NCBI GenBank assembly: GCA_910577155.1 | Contig: CAJTMS010000060.1 | Span: forward strand, 1 to 9,489 | Direction of reading: 5' to 3' | DNA length: 9,489 nucleotides | DNA from: an uncultured Mailhella sp. | GTDB lineage: Bacteria > Desulfobacterota > Desulfovibrionia > Desulfovibrionales > Desulfovibrionaceae | In this document: piece after piece, positions 1 to 6,957 of the stretch | How positions within the stretch are numbered: the first letter of the stretch is position 1 | Layout of the letters: the number at the start of each line of letters is the position of its first letter | The notes under the pieces: generated by a model | Database searches by the model: none | What the model was told of the DNA's origin: nothing | Seen by the model: the letters and a program-made list of their open reading frames with translations, nothing else | Position numbers and translations under genes: made by a program

Positions 1-4
1 AGGA

Positions 5-34
5 AGCTTTATTTTGATGTTATCAAAATAAGCT
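5..34 (-). terminator. candidate hairpin downstream of the hsd operon
   Basis: An inverted repeat (arms 5-18 and 22-34, 3-nt loop, one bulged T) forms a 13-bp, mostly A/T stem about 57 bp beyond the hsdS stop codon. Its position fits a transcription end for the leftward hsd operon. The T-tract expected after a leftward intrinsic terminator is poor (TTCCT, then the window ends), so it may be a weak or factor-assisted terminator, or belong to a neighbouring gene. The rest of 1-90 is AT-rich with no gene visible. Confidence 0.35.
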
Positions 35-90
35 ATAATAAAAAATATACTTAAATTTTTATAGTAGTTAAGTTTGTTAAACATTTTCTC

Positions 91-1659
91 CTACTCCCTT
101 TCCAGTTCGGTGCACAGGGTTTTGAGGTTTTCCAGTTTTTGGGTTATGCGCTTTTGTTCTTCCAGCGGGGGGAGAGGGAACAATGCTTTTTTCCCGTCGG
201 ATGTTCCTAATCTTGGCATTTTCGTTCCGTAAGATTTTTTTGTTGCGTAATCAACTAAAAAAGGTGATGAAAGAACTAATTGAGCATAATAGTTATTTAT
301 ATTACCCCAAAAGGAAATAGGTAAGATTTCTGATGAACAACAGCCATTTTCTGTAGCAACCACAACTTTATTTAAATAAGGTCGTAGTTTGCCGTACAAA
401 ACTTGATTGGCAAAAAAAAGGTGTTTTGTACTTGAAAACGGATTTGATAATTTAGTTTTCTTTTGAAGAATTTTTCCTGTATTTTTTTCTATATCTTCTA
501 AATCTAACACCCATAAATCATTTTCTATTTCATTGGCAGAAACAGAGATACATTCGCCAAAATTTGAAATTTCCCCTAACCGTACCCATTCCCAGCTGTC
601 GGGAATGTCGAAGGGGATTTCGTCTTGTATACAAGTTGTAGTATTGCCGATTGTTTCATAGAAGAGGTTGTCTTCTCCTCTGAAAATGTGTGAGGGGGCT
701 TTATCTGCCTTGATTTTTTTCTGTTTTACAAGTTCGGATTTTTCCGCTTTGATTTTTTCAAGCAGAATTTTGGCGGGTTCGGTGTTCGGGTCTTGGGGCA
801 CAAGTTTGCCCTGTACTGCCCACTGCAAAAGGGATTTTTTCAGGTTTTCGGGAAAGGATTTTTCCAGATTCTGCAAGGCTGTGTCCGCTTCTGCGTATTG
901 TGCTATGAGCGGCTGCAGGCTTTGCACCTTTTTCACAATACGTTTTTGTTCTTCAAGTGGGGGGAGAGGGATTAATAATAAAGATAAAGATTGACCATTA
1001 ACATTTGGTTGACCTGTTCCAGATGTTGAGTTTACTAACTGTGTCCAATAACAAGGGCTAGTTAAATAAGTTAAAATATAGTCAACGGTATCTTCAAGTA
1101 AAAGTTTTATTCTTATAAGATATGAAGCAAAAACAGATAATGGTAGCTTTTCAAAAATACAAAAAGATTTTCCGACTGTTCCTCCTGTCCTTGCAATAAC
1201 AATATCATTTTTTACAAGCTGATAGGATAAAAGATTTTTTTCTGTAATATTACAAAAAGGCACAGTATCCCAATTAACTTTATTATTTTGAATATCGGTT
1301 ATTCTTAATAGTTTTGCATTTCCAACTGGTGAAGCTGACGCTGTATAACCATAATGAATAATTTTTGAAATCTCCCCTAACCGTACCCATTCCCAGCTGT
1401 CGGGAATGTCGAAGGGGATTTCGTCCTGTATGCATTTGGTTTCGGTGCCGGTTGTTTCGTAGAAAAGGTTGTCTTGTCCTCTGAAAATAGTTGAGCTATC
1501 ATTATCTGCCTTGATTTTTTTCTGTTTTACAAGTTCGGCTTTTTCCGCTTTGATTTTTTCAAGCAAGATTTTTGCGGGTTCGTCGTTTGGGTCTTGAGAA
1601 ACAAGGTTACCTTGTACTGCCCATTGCAGGATAGAATTTTTGAGTTCTTGGGGTGTCAT
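91..1659 (-). CDS. hsdS: Type I restriction-modification specificity subunit HsdS
   Basis: This is the DNA-recognition subunit of a type I restriction-modification complex. It binds a bipartite target and docks two HsdM (and HsdR) subunits. The 522-residue protein shows the two-domain plan of full-length HsdS. A conserved segment (residues 6-98) leads into TRD1 (about 99-230), which ends at PLPPLEEQKRI (231-241). A helical spacer and a second copy of the conserved segment (273-365) lead into TRD2 (about 366-494), which ends at a second PLPPLEEQKRI (495-505). Each TRD begins after WEWVRLGEIS, a typical HsdS boundary. The C-terminal helix is short, as expected if the N-terminal segment completes it in the circular HsdS fold. 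The ATG lies 3 bp after the hsdM stop with no strong Shine-Dalgarno, suggesting translational coupling. The TRDs are much more AT-rich than the repeats, consistent with swapped cassettes. The target sequence cannot be read from the protein. Confidence 0.95.
   Translation of the reverse strand: MTPQELKNSILQWAVQGNLVSQDPNDEPAKILLEKIKAEKAELVKQKKIKADNDSSTIFRGQDNLFYETTGTETKCIQDEIPFDIPDSWEWVRLGEISKIIHYGYTASASPVGNAKLLRITDIQNNKVNWDTVPFCNITEKNLLSYQLVKNDIVIARTGGTVGKSFCIFEKLPLSVFASYLIRIKLLLEDTVDYILTYLTSPCYWTQLVNSTSGTGQPNVNGQSLSLLLIPLPPLEEQKRIVKKVQSLQPLIAQYAEADTALQNLEKSFPENLKKSLLQWAVQGKLVPQDPNTEPAKILLEKIKAEKSELVKQKKIKADKAPSHIFRGEDNLFYETIGNTTTCIQDEIPFDIPDSWEWVRLGEISNFGECISVSANEIENDLWVLDLEDIEKNTGKILQKKTKLSNPFSSTKHLFFANQVLYGKLRPYLNKVVVATENGCCSSEILPISFWGNINNYYAQLVLSSPFLVDYATKKSYGTKMPRLGTSDGKKALFPLPPLEEQKRITQKLENLKTLCTELERE
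565..843 (-). repeat. HsdS internal repeat, second copy (residues 273-365)
   Basis: This is the second of two ~279-bp direct repeats in hsdS, offset exactly 801 bp (267 codons) from the first. Identical blocks include 572-624 against 1373-1425 (53 bp), 701-737 against 1502-1538 (37 bp) and 739-764 against 1540-1565 (26 bp). It encodes the coiled segment LLEKIKAEK-ELVKQKKIKAD and the pre-TRD boundary DIPDSWEWVRLGEIS. Such repeats are the usual spacers between the two TRDs and hot spots for domain exchange. Confidence 0.9.
1366..1644 (-). repeat. HsdS internal repeat, first copy (residues 6-98)
   Basis: First copy of the hsdS direct repeat, covering the start of the protein up to TRD1. It aligns with the downstream copy without length change at an 801-bp offset. 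A crossover between the copies would remove TRD1 in frame and leave a single-TRD protein of about 255 residues. Confidence 0.9.
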
Positions 1660-1662
1660 ATT

Positions 1663-3132
1663 TTATCTCGCAATGCCTAATTGTTCGGTGAGCTGGGCTA
1701 AGATTTTATCAATATCAGCATTCAGGCTTGCCCGTTTTTCTTGGTAGGTGTGGATAAGTTCATGGGGCGGGAGGATTTCTTCTTCCTCGTGGGGGTAGCC
1801 GCATAAATCTATGTTGTAATTTCGGGCTTTGATTTCGCCGATTGTATAGGCTTTTGCCTGATAAAATACGTCCTGTTCCTGTTCCTGCCTGTTATCCCAC
1901 CAGTCTGTCACGGGTGCAAAATGTTCCAGTTTCATGGGTTTTGTTTTGGAGAAGTTTTTATAGCCTGCGGGCATATCCAAACGGTAAAACCATGTTTTTT
2001 CCGTTGCCCCTGTTTTTTCAAAAAACAAAATATTGGTGGTTATGGACGTATAGGGCGCAAAAACGGAATTGGGCAGGCGGACGACGGTATGCACATTAAA
2101 TTCCGCAAAGAGTTTTTCCTTGATTGCGTATTTGGCATTGTCCGTGCCGAACAAAAAGCCGTCCGGCAAAATAACAGCTGCACGTCCATTTTGTTTGAGC
2201 CTGTACATAATCACAGAAATAAACAAATCTGCTGTTTCACTGCTTCGAAGCGTGCTGGGGAAGTTTTGTTTGATACTTTCATCTTCACTTCCGCCGTAAG
2301 GTGGATTCATAAGAATAATATCAAAGCGGTCACTATCTGTGTAATTGCGGACATTCTTTTCCAAAGAGTTGGCGTGCAGAATTTGCGGATTGTCAATATC
2401 ATGCAGAAACATATTGGTAATGGACAGAAGAAAAGGGAGTGTTTTCTTTTCAATACCATAAATAGATTGATAATAAGTTTTTCTGTCTTCAGCGGTTTTT
2501 ACCTGACTGTCCAGTTCTTTGAGGGCAGAAGTCAAAAAACCGCCGGTACCGCAAGCAAAATCAGCTACTTTCTCGCCCAGTTTTGGCTTGACCATTTTTA
2601 CAATAAAATCCGTTACTGCACGAGGAGTATAAAATTCCCCTGCATTACGGGCATTTTGCAATGATTTTAAAATAGTTTCGTAAATCTCGCCAAAAGCATG
2701 CCTTTCCTGATAATCGTCAAAGTCAATTTCATTGATAATGTTGATGACCTGACGCAAATAGGTACCACTTTTCATGTAATTATAGTTGTCTTCAAAAGCA
2801 TTTTTGACAATGACCTGAGAAAGAGGCGTGTTTTCGTCAATAGGAAGATTTTTGAGGGCAGGAAAAAGTTCATTATTTACAAAGGTTAAAAGGCTGTCTC
2901 CAGTGAGCGCTTTCCCGTCACGATTGTCAACAGCCCAGGAACGCCAACGCAAATTTTCAGGAATAAGAGAGGTATACTCAGGACGTTCAAATTCCCATTT
3001 TGCTTCCTGCGTGTCGTATACTTTTAAAAACAAAAGCCAAACAATTTGTTCTATGCGTTGTGCGTCGCCAGTAACACCTGCATCCTTACGCATAATATCC
3101 TGTAGGCGTTTGACAAAATTACTTAAACTCAT
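1663..3132 (-). CDS. hsdM: Type I restriction-modification DNA methyltransferase subunit HsdM
   Basis: This is the modification subunit. With HsdS it methylates the N6 of adenine in the target using S-adenosylmethionine, protecting host DNA, and it is also required for restriction. The 489-residue length is usual for the family. Residues 1-150 form the helical HsdM N-terminal domain. GEFYTPRAV (165-173) fits the start of the catalytic domain, DFACGTGGF (191-199) is the SAM-binding motif I and NPPY (276-279) is the catalytic motif IV of N6-adenine methyltransferases. The C-terminal ~100 residues would contact HsdS. The ATG is preceded by a strong ribosome site (AGGAAGG, 3 nt before ATG) in the 13-bp gap after hsdR, so methylase can be made at a high level. 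The stop is 3 bp before hsdS. No frameshift or missing motif is seen. Confidence 0.96.
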   Translation of the reverse strand: MSLSNFVKRLQDIMRKDAGVTGDAQRIEQIVWLLFLKVYDTQEAKWEFERPEYTSLIPENLRWRSWAVDNRDGKALTGDSLLTFVNNELFPALKNLPIDENTPLSQVIVKNAFEDNYNYMKSGTYLRQVINIINEIDFDDYQERHAFGEIYETILKSLQNARNAGEFYTPRAVTDFIVKMVKPKLGEKVADFACGTGGFLTSALKELDSQVKTAEDRKTYYQSIYGIEKKTLPFLLSITNMFLHDIDNPQILHANSLEKNVRNYTDSDRFDIILMNPPYGGSEDESIKQNFPSTLRSSETADLFISVIMYRLKQNGRAAVILPDGFLFGTDNAKYAIKEKLFAEFNVHTVVRLPNSVFAPYTSITTNILFFEKTGATEKTWFYRLDMPAGYKNFSKTKPMKLEHFAPVTDWWDNRQEQEQDVFYQAKAYTIGEIKARNYNIDLCGYPHEEEEILPPHELIHTYQEKRASLNADIDKILAQLTEQLGIAR

Positions 3133-3145
3133 TTTCCTTCCTCTG

Positions 3146-5533
3146 TTATGCAGCGTAGATTTCGTCTGTTAACTCTTTTATGGCTTGTAAATACCCTTCC
3201 CGTCCGCCAAAATAACTGGCTATTTTTTGAGCTGAGCCAAATTGGCGGAACGGTTCATTGGAAAGCACCGTTAAATTTTCCAGTTCCAGCAAGCCTTCAT
3301 GCATATATTTTTCCAGCAAGCCGTCTATCACTTTCAAGGCAACGCCAGAATATTTATGCAAATATCCACGTTTACGCACATTTTCGGCTCGTTCTTTGCG
3401 GGTAAGCGGAGGTTTATCGTAGGCAATATGGCAAATAAGGTCAAAATCATCAAGGTTTGGTCTATTGGCAAGAGTGCGTAACGTATCAAAAAGCACGCCC
3501 TGCTCTTCCAGCTCCTCAATAATTGCCTGTTTTCTCTCTTCTTTGTTCCAAGCGGTAATAAAGGCGTCCAGTGTTGCGTATTCGCCTAAAATGTTGCGTT
3601 TTGAAAAATCTTTTATGCTTGCAGTGGTAAGTTTTCCGTCTTTATCATACTGTAAAAGCTGTTCATGTAATATGCGAAACTCAACGCCTTTGATGTGTGG
3701 TTTATAATTTGTCGGTGCATTAGGAGCTAAGGGATCTGGGTTGATAAAAGAGCTTGCGTTGTCTGTTTCATCTTCTAAAAAATCATCTGGGTCAACAGAA
3801 GTGAAAACTGGTTCTATGGTATCTTCTGTCAGTGGTGCGTTTATGTCTTTCTTTTCAAGAATGACATCTGCCTTGCCGTCAAATTCTGGGTCAGCAAAAA
3901 GCCGTGTAACATTGCGAAAATCCATAATTGTAAAAGCATATTTATCGTATTTTGTTGTTACCCGTGTTCCACGCCCAATAATTTGCTTGAATTCTGTCAT
4001 GGAGTTTATGGGCTTATCCAGAACAATAAGCTGGCAGGTTTTGCAGTCTACACCTGTGCTAAGCAGGCTTGAAGTGGTTGCGATAACAGGATATTTGCTT
4101 TCCTCGTCAATAAAATCGTCCAGCAGGGCAACGCCTTCAGGATTATCACTGGTGATTTGTGTGATATAGCGGTGATTTTCTTTCACTAAATCTTCATTCT
4201 CCATGCAAAGTGCATAACGCATACGGGCTGCATGGTCTATATCACAACAAAATATAATGGTTTTGTGGAAACGGTTTGTCAGTTTCAAAAATTCGCTGAC
4301 ACGTTTGGCAACAATTTGGGTGCGGTCGTCGATAACAATATTTCTATCATAATCTTTTTGATTATATTCTTTGTCCTCAATAACAACGCCGTTGACATCG
4401 GTTTGTCCCTTTTCTGGTCGCCAGCCTTCAAGGTCTTTATCCAAGCCAATGCGGATTACTTTGTACGGAGCTAAAAAGCCGTCCTCAATGCCTTGCTTTA
4501 AGCTATACGTATAAACAGGCTCACCAAAATACGTGGAATTGGAAATATCTTCGGTTTCCTTTGGCGTTGCGGTCATACCGATTTGTATTGCAGACGAAAA
4601 ATAATCCAGAATTTTCCGCCATTCAGAATTTTCTTTGGCACTGCCCCGGTGACATTCGTCAATAATAATTAAATCAAAGAAATCTGGTGAAATAGTCAGA
4701 TAAGCGTCATTACCGTTTTCATTGACAAGCTGTTGATACAGAGCCAGATATATTTCATAGGCAGTATCAATTTGACGGTTGCTTATTTTATGCATTTTAT
4801 CCCCAAAAGGCTTGAAATCCTGTCTTTGGGTCTGGTCTATCAGGGCTGTTCTGTCTGCTAAAAATAAAATTTTACTTTTTGAATTTTGATTGTGATAGCG
4901 GTGAATAATTTGAAACGCTGTATAGGTTTTGCCTGTGCCTGTTGCCATAACAAGCAAAATACGTTTCTGCCCGCTGGCAATGGCTTCAATGGTTTTATTT
5001 ATGGCTATACGCTGGTAATAGCGTGGAGTTTTACCTCCAACCTGATAATAATACGGCTGGGTAATGTATTCTTCTTTTTGGGGCGTCAGTTCTTTATAGG
5101 CTTTAAACCGTTCCCAAAGTTCCTGTGGACTTGGAAACTCAGCAAGGGTAAGTTCACGCTCTTTGCCTGTTGTTCTGTCATGTTCTAAAAAGCCTGTACC
5201 ATTGGAACTGTAGGCAAAAGGAATATCCAATATTTCTGCATACTCAAGGGCTTGCTGTATGCCTGCCCCCAGCCCTTTTGTATTGGATTTTGCTTCCACT
5301 ATGGCTAAAGGGAGATTGGAAATATGCGAAAGCACATAATCGGCTTTTTTGGCTTTGCCTCGCTTATAACCTGTACTTTGCGTAAAAATACGCCCGTCTG
5401 TAAAGGAATACTCCATGCGGATTTGCTTATGCTTGTCCCAGCCAGCATTTTCAAGAGCAGGCGTGATGAAACGAAGCTTGACATCTTCTTCGGAAAGTTC
5501 GTGAGAAAATGGTTGAGAATGACTTTTTTGCAT
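3146..5533 (-). CDS. hsdR: Type I restriction endonuclease subunit HsdR (EcoEI-like)
   Basis: This is the restriction and translocation subunit. It cuts DNA remote from unmethylated targets after ATP-driven translocation. The 795-residue length fits the EcoEI-type R subunits. The N-terminal nuclease shows D65 (KADYVL), E80-x-K82 (IVEAKS) and Q93 of the PD-(D/E)xK fold. The SF2 translocase follows: Walker A MATGTGKT (196-203), DECH box (292-295), TATP motif III (321-324) and QIIGRGTR motif VI (517-524). The last ~200 residues resemble the EcoEI C-terminal region that assembles with HsdM/HsdS. It is first in the hsd operon, behind a promoter candidate at 5574-5602. The ATG was chosen because it opens the conserved region; only a weak GGGAAA lies upstream. 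All key residues are present, so restriction should be active. Confidence 0.96.
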   Translation of the reverse strand: MQKSHSQPFSHELSEEDVKLRFITPALENAGWDKHKQIRMEYSFTDGRIFTQSTGYKRGKAKKADYVLSHISNLPLAIVEAKSNTKGLGAGIQQALEYAEILDIPFAYSSNGTGFLEHDRTTGKERELTLAEFPSPQELWERFKAYKELTPQKEEYITQPYYYQVGGKTPRYYQRIAINKTIEAIASGQKRILLVMATGTGKTYTAFQIIHRYHNQNSKSKILFLADRTALIDQTQRQDFKPFGDKMHKISNRQIDTAYEIYLALYQQLVNENGNDAYLTISPDFFDLIIIDECHRGSAKENSEWRKILDYFSSAIQIGMTATPKETEDISNSTYFGEPVYTYSLKQGIEDGFLAPYKVIRIGLDKDLEGWRPEKGQTDVNGVVIEDKEYNQKDYDRNIVIDDRTQIVAKRVSEFLKLTNRFHKTIIFCCDIDHAARMRYALCMENEDLVKENHRYITQITSDNPEGVALLDDFIDEESKYPVIATTSSLLSTGVDCKTCQLIVLDKPINSMTEFKQIIGRGTRVTTKYDKYAFTIMDFRNVTRLFADPEFDGKADVILEKKDINAPLTEDTIEPVFTSVDPDDFLEDETDNASSFINPDPLAPNAPTNYKPHIKGVEFRILHEQLLQYDKDGKLTTASIKDFSKRNILGEYATLDAFITAWNKEERKQAIIEELEEQGVLFDTLRTLANRPNLDDFDLICHIAYDKPPLTRKERAENVRKRGYLHKYSGVALKVIDGLLEKYMHEGLLELENLTVLSNEPFRQFGSAQKIASYFGGREGYLQAIKELTDEIYAA

Positions 5534-5573
5534 AGAGCCGATTTCCCTTTTTATATGTTACAGGCAGTTAAAA

Positions 5574-5602
5574 AGTATAGGGAATTTTATAATTATTGTC
5601 TA
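5574..5602 (-). promoter_or_regulatory. candidate sigma-70 promoter for hsdRMS
   Basis: On the minus strand, TAGACA (complement of 5597-5602) and TATACT (complement of 5574-5579) are separated by exactly 17 bp, close to the sigma-70 consensus. It lies about 40 bp upstream of the hsdR start in the divergent hsdR/fic region. No second convincing promoter is seen inside the operon. Confidence 0.5.
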
Positions 5603-5614
5603 GGCTTGGCATGA

Positions 5615-5643
5615 TTGAAAAAAAAATGGAATTATACTATATA
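5615..5643 (+). promoter_or_regulatory. candidate promoter for fic
   Basis: TTGAAA (5615-5620) and TATATA (5638-5643) are 17 bp apart, placing a start site about 50 bp before the fic ATG. The spacer begins with a run of nine A (5618-5626) that overlaps the -35 box. The region is very AT-rich, so alternative -10 boxes (TATAAA at 5640-5645) are also possible. Confidence 0.35.
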
Positions 5644-5653
5644 AACTATATAA
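5636..5653 (+). repeat. tandem 9-bp repeat in the fic promoter region
   Basis: ACTATATAA occurs twice back to back (5636-5644, 5645-5653), a perfect head-to-tail duplication that overlaps the candidate -10 box of fic. Inference: it could be an operator, for example for the winged-helix domain of the Fic protein itself. It could also be only a short AT-rich slippage duplication. Confidence 0.5.
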
Positions 5654-5696
5654 GGTTTGTTTAACCGTTTAAATAGCAATAAGAGATTATTATAAA

Positions 5697-6830
5697 ATGA
5701 AATTTCACGATTTTAAATCAGGAACTTTTACAAAGCATGATGGGTATAAAGCGTTTTTACCTGCAACAATAAACCATGCTTGGGGCTGGGATAATCCAGA
5801 AATTAATTTACTTCTTGAAAAAGCAAGTGCTGAATTAGGAGGACTTAATTCTTTTGCTGAGTTAATTCCTGATATAGAAATTTATATTGCAATGCATATT
5901 TACAATGAAGCAAATAAATCCAGCAGGATAGAAGGCACAAAAACAACTATAGAAGAAGATTTATTACCGATTGAAGATATTTTGCCAGAAAAAAGAAATG
6001 ATTATATTGAAGTAAAAAACTATATTCGTGCATTAAATTACGGTATAGAAAGAGTCAAAGGTGGATTTCCGCTATGTAACCGTCTGCTTCGGGAAATTCA
6101 TAAAATCTTATTACAGGGAGCAAGAGGCGAATACAAAACTCCTGGTGAGTTTAGGACATCGCAAAACTGGATTGGCGGAACTCGTCCTGACAATGCATAT
6201 TATGTTCCCCCTCATGTTTCTTATTTACCTGAATTATTATCAGATTTTGAAAAGTTCATTCATGAAGACAACCCTCTTCCTCATCTCATAAAAATAGCAT
6301 TACTGCATTATCAGTTTGAAACAATACACCCATTTTTAGACGGTAACGGACGAATTGGCAGGCTTTTAATTCCTCTTTATTTGTTGGAAAAAAATAGTCT
6401 TGAAAAACCATGTTTTTATATTTCTGATTATTTAGAAAAACATCGCAAAGAATATTTTGAAGCTCTTGATAGGGTTCGCTTAAATAATGATATTGAATAT
6501 TGGATTAAATTTTTCCTTGAAGCTACTATTTTTACAGCACAAACAGCGAAAAATAAATTTAAAGCAGTAGTTTCACTGATTGAAGAATATAGAAGACAAC
6601 TTTCTGGTTTTTCAGGAAAAATTCAAGTTCATCAAGGAATTTTAAGAACATTTTATAGTAATCCTATTCAATCAAGCAAAGATATTCAAAGCATAACAGA
6701 AAACAGACAATCAACAGTGGATAAAAGCTTAAAGCAGCTTGTTGATGCAGGAATTTTGCAGGAAATAACAGGAAATAATAGAAACAGAATTTTTGCTTTA
6801 GGAAAATATATTGATATTTTTAGAGGATAA
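5697..6830 (+). CDS. Class II Fic family AMP-transferase with C-terminal winged helix
   Basis: Fic proteins usually transfer AMP from ATP to a hydroxyl side chain of a target protein. This 377-residue protein carries the canonical catalytic motif HPFLDGNGRIGR (211-222, catalytic H211). The N-terminal inhibitory helix motif SSRIEG (75-80) fits [S/T]xxxE[G/N] with E79, which marks class II Fic enzymes that inhibit themselves. The region at about 150-172 (GEFRTSQNWIGG...YYVPP) corresponds to the flap that positions the target. Residues ~315-370 look like a winged helix-turn-helix (SSKDIQSIT...STVDKSLKQLVDAGIL), common in this Fic_N/Fic group. The ATG has only a weak upstream purine stretch. The gene is divergent from hsdR and convergent with the helicase and is far more AT-rich than hsdM, suggesting separate acquisition. 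Its target is unknown. A regulatory, toxin-like or defence-related role are all possible. Confidence 0.92.
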   Translation: MKFHDFKSGTFTKHDGYKAFLPATINHAWGWDNPEINLLLEKASAELGGLNSFAELIPDIEIYIAMHIYNEANKSSRIEGTKTTIEEDLLPIEDILPEKRNDYIEVKNYIRALNYGIERVKGGFPLCNRLLREIHKILLQGARGEYKTPGEFRTSQNWIGGTRPDNAYYVPPHVSYLPELLSDFEKFIHEDNPLPHLIKIALLHYQFETIHPFLDGNGRIGRLLIPLYLLEKNSLEKPCFYISDYLEKHRKEYFEALDRVRLNNDIEYWIKFFLEATIFTAQTAKNKFKAVVSLIEEYRRQLSGFSGKIQVHQGILRTFYSNPIQSSKDIQSITENRQSTVDKSLKQLVDAGILQEITGNNRNRIFALGKYIDIFRG

Positions 6831-6832
6831 TC

Positions 6833-6911
6833 TTTATAAAACGCAAAATTGCCAAAATGAATTTTATAAAAATTTATAAAATGCAAAATCGCCAAAATGA
6901 ATTTTATAAAA
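6833..6911. repeat. two tandem 39-bp palindromic units (40-bp period)
   Basis: Copies at 6833-6871 and 6873-6911 differ at only two positions. Each unit is itself an inverted repeat: TTTATAAAA, a 20-bp centre, then TTTTATAAA (9-bp perfect arms, for example 6833-6841 and 6862-6870). The centre holds GCAAAAT and GCCAAAAT. The units occupy the gap between the convergent fic and helicase genes. The all-A/T arms and 20-nt loop make a poor terminator stem, so a repeated protein-binding site is at least as likely. No family is recognised. Confidence 0.85.
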
Positions 6912-6920
6912 CTCTATAAC

Positions 6921-6956
6921 TGAGAAAAATGCAATAAACGAGGGAGTGTTTTCTCA
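6921..6956 (-). terminator. inverted repeat just after the helicase stop
   Basis: TGAGAAAA (6921-6928) and TTTTCTCA (6949-6956) are perfect 8-bp arms around a 20-nt centre, starting one base beyond the helicase stop codon. It could act in transcription termination of the replication operon. No T-tract follows on the minus strand and the loop is large, so a binding site is also possible. The 20-bp centre has the same length as in the adjacent palindromic units, though the sequence differs. Confidence 0.3.
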
Positions 6957-6957
6957 T

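Noticed and set aside
49..73. 6-bp inverted repeat ACTTAA/TTAAGT downstream of hsdS
   Set aside because: The arms are too short and too AT-rich to distinguish from chance in this composition.
1749..1757. Perfect DnaA-box 9-mer (TGTGGATAA)
   Set aside because: It is a single copy inside the hsdM C-terminal coding region, far from the replication module. One chance match in a window of this size is not surprising.
1921..2664. Long open frame (247 codons) on the plus strand
   Set aside because: It lies fully antisense to hsdM, whose motifs and length are clear, and its translation is cysteine/phenylalanine-rich with no recognisable domain. It is a shadow of hsdM codon use.
3741..4169. 142-codon plus-strand frame
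   Set aside because: Antisense to the helicase part of hsdR, serine/valine-rich, with no motif and no ribosome site judged convincing.
6686..6895. 69-codon minus-strand frame over the fic 3' end and the palindromic repeats
   Set aside because: Mostly antisense to the fic winged helix, and its start lies in the AT-rich repeats with no ribosome site.
6833..6911. CRISPR-like array
   Set aside because: Only two adjoining copies with no variable spacer between them and no cas genes; they are tandem palindromes.
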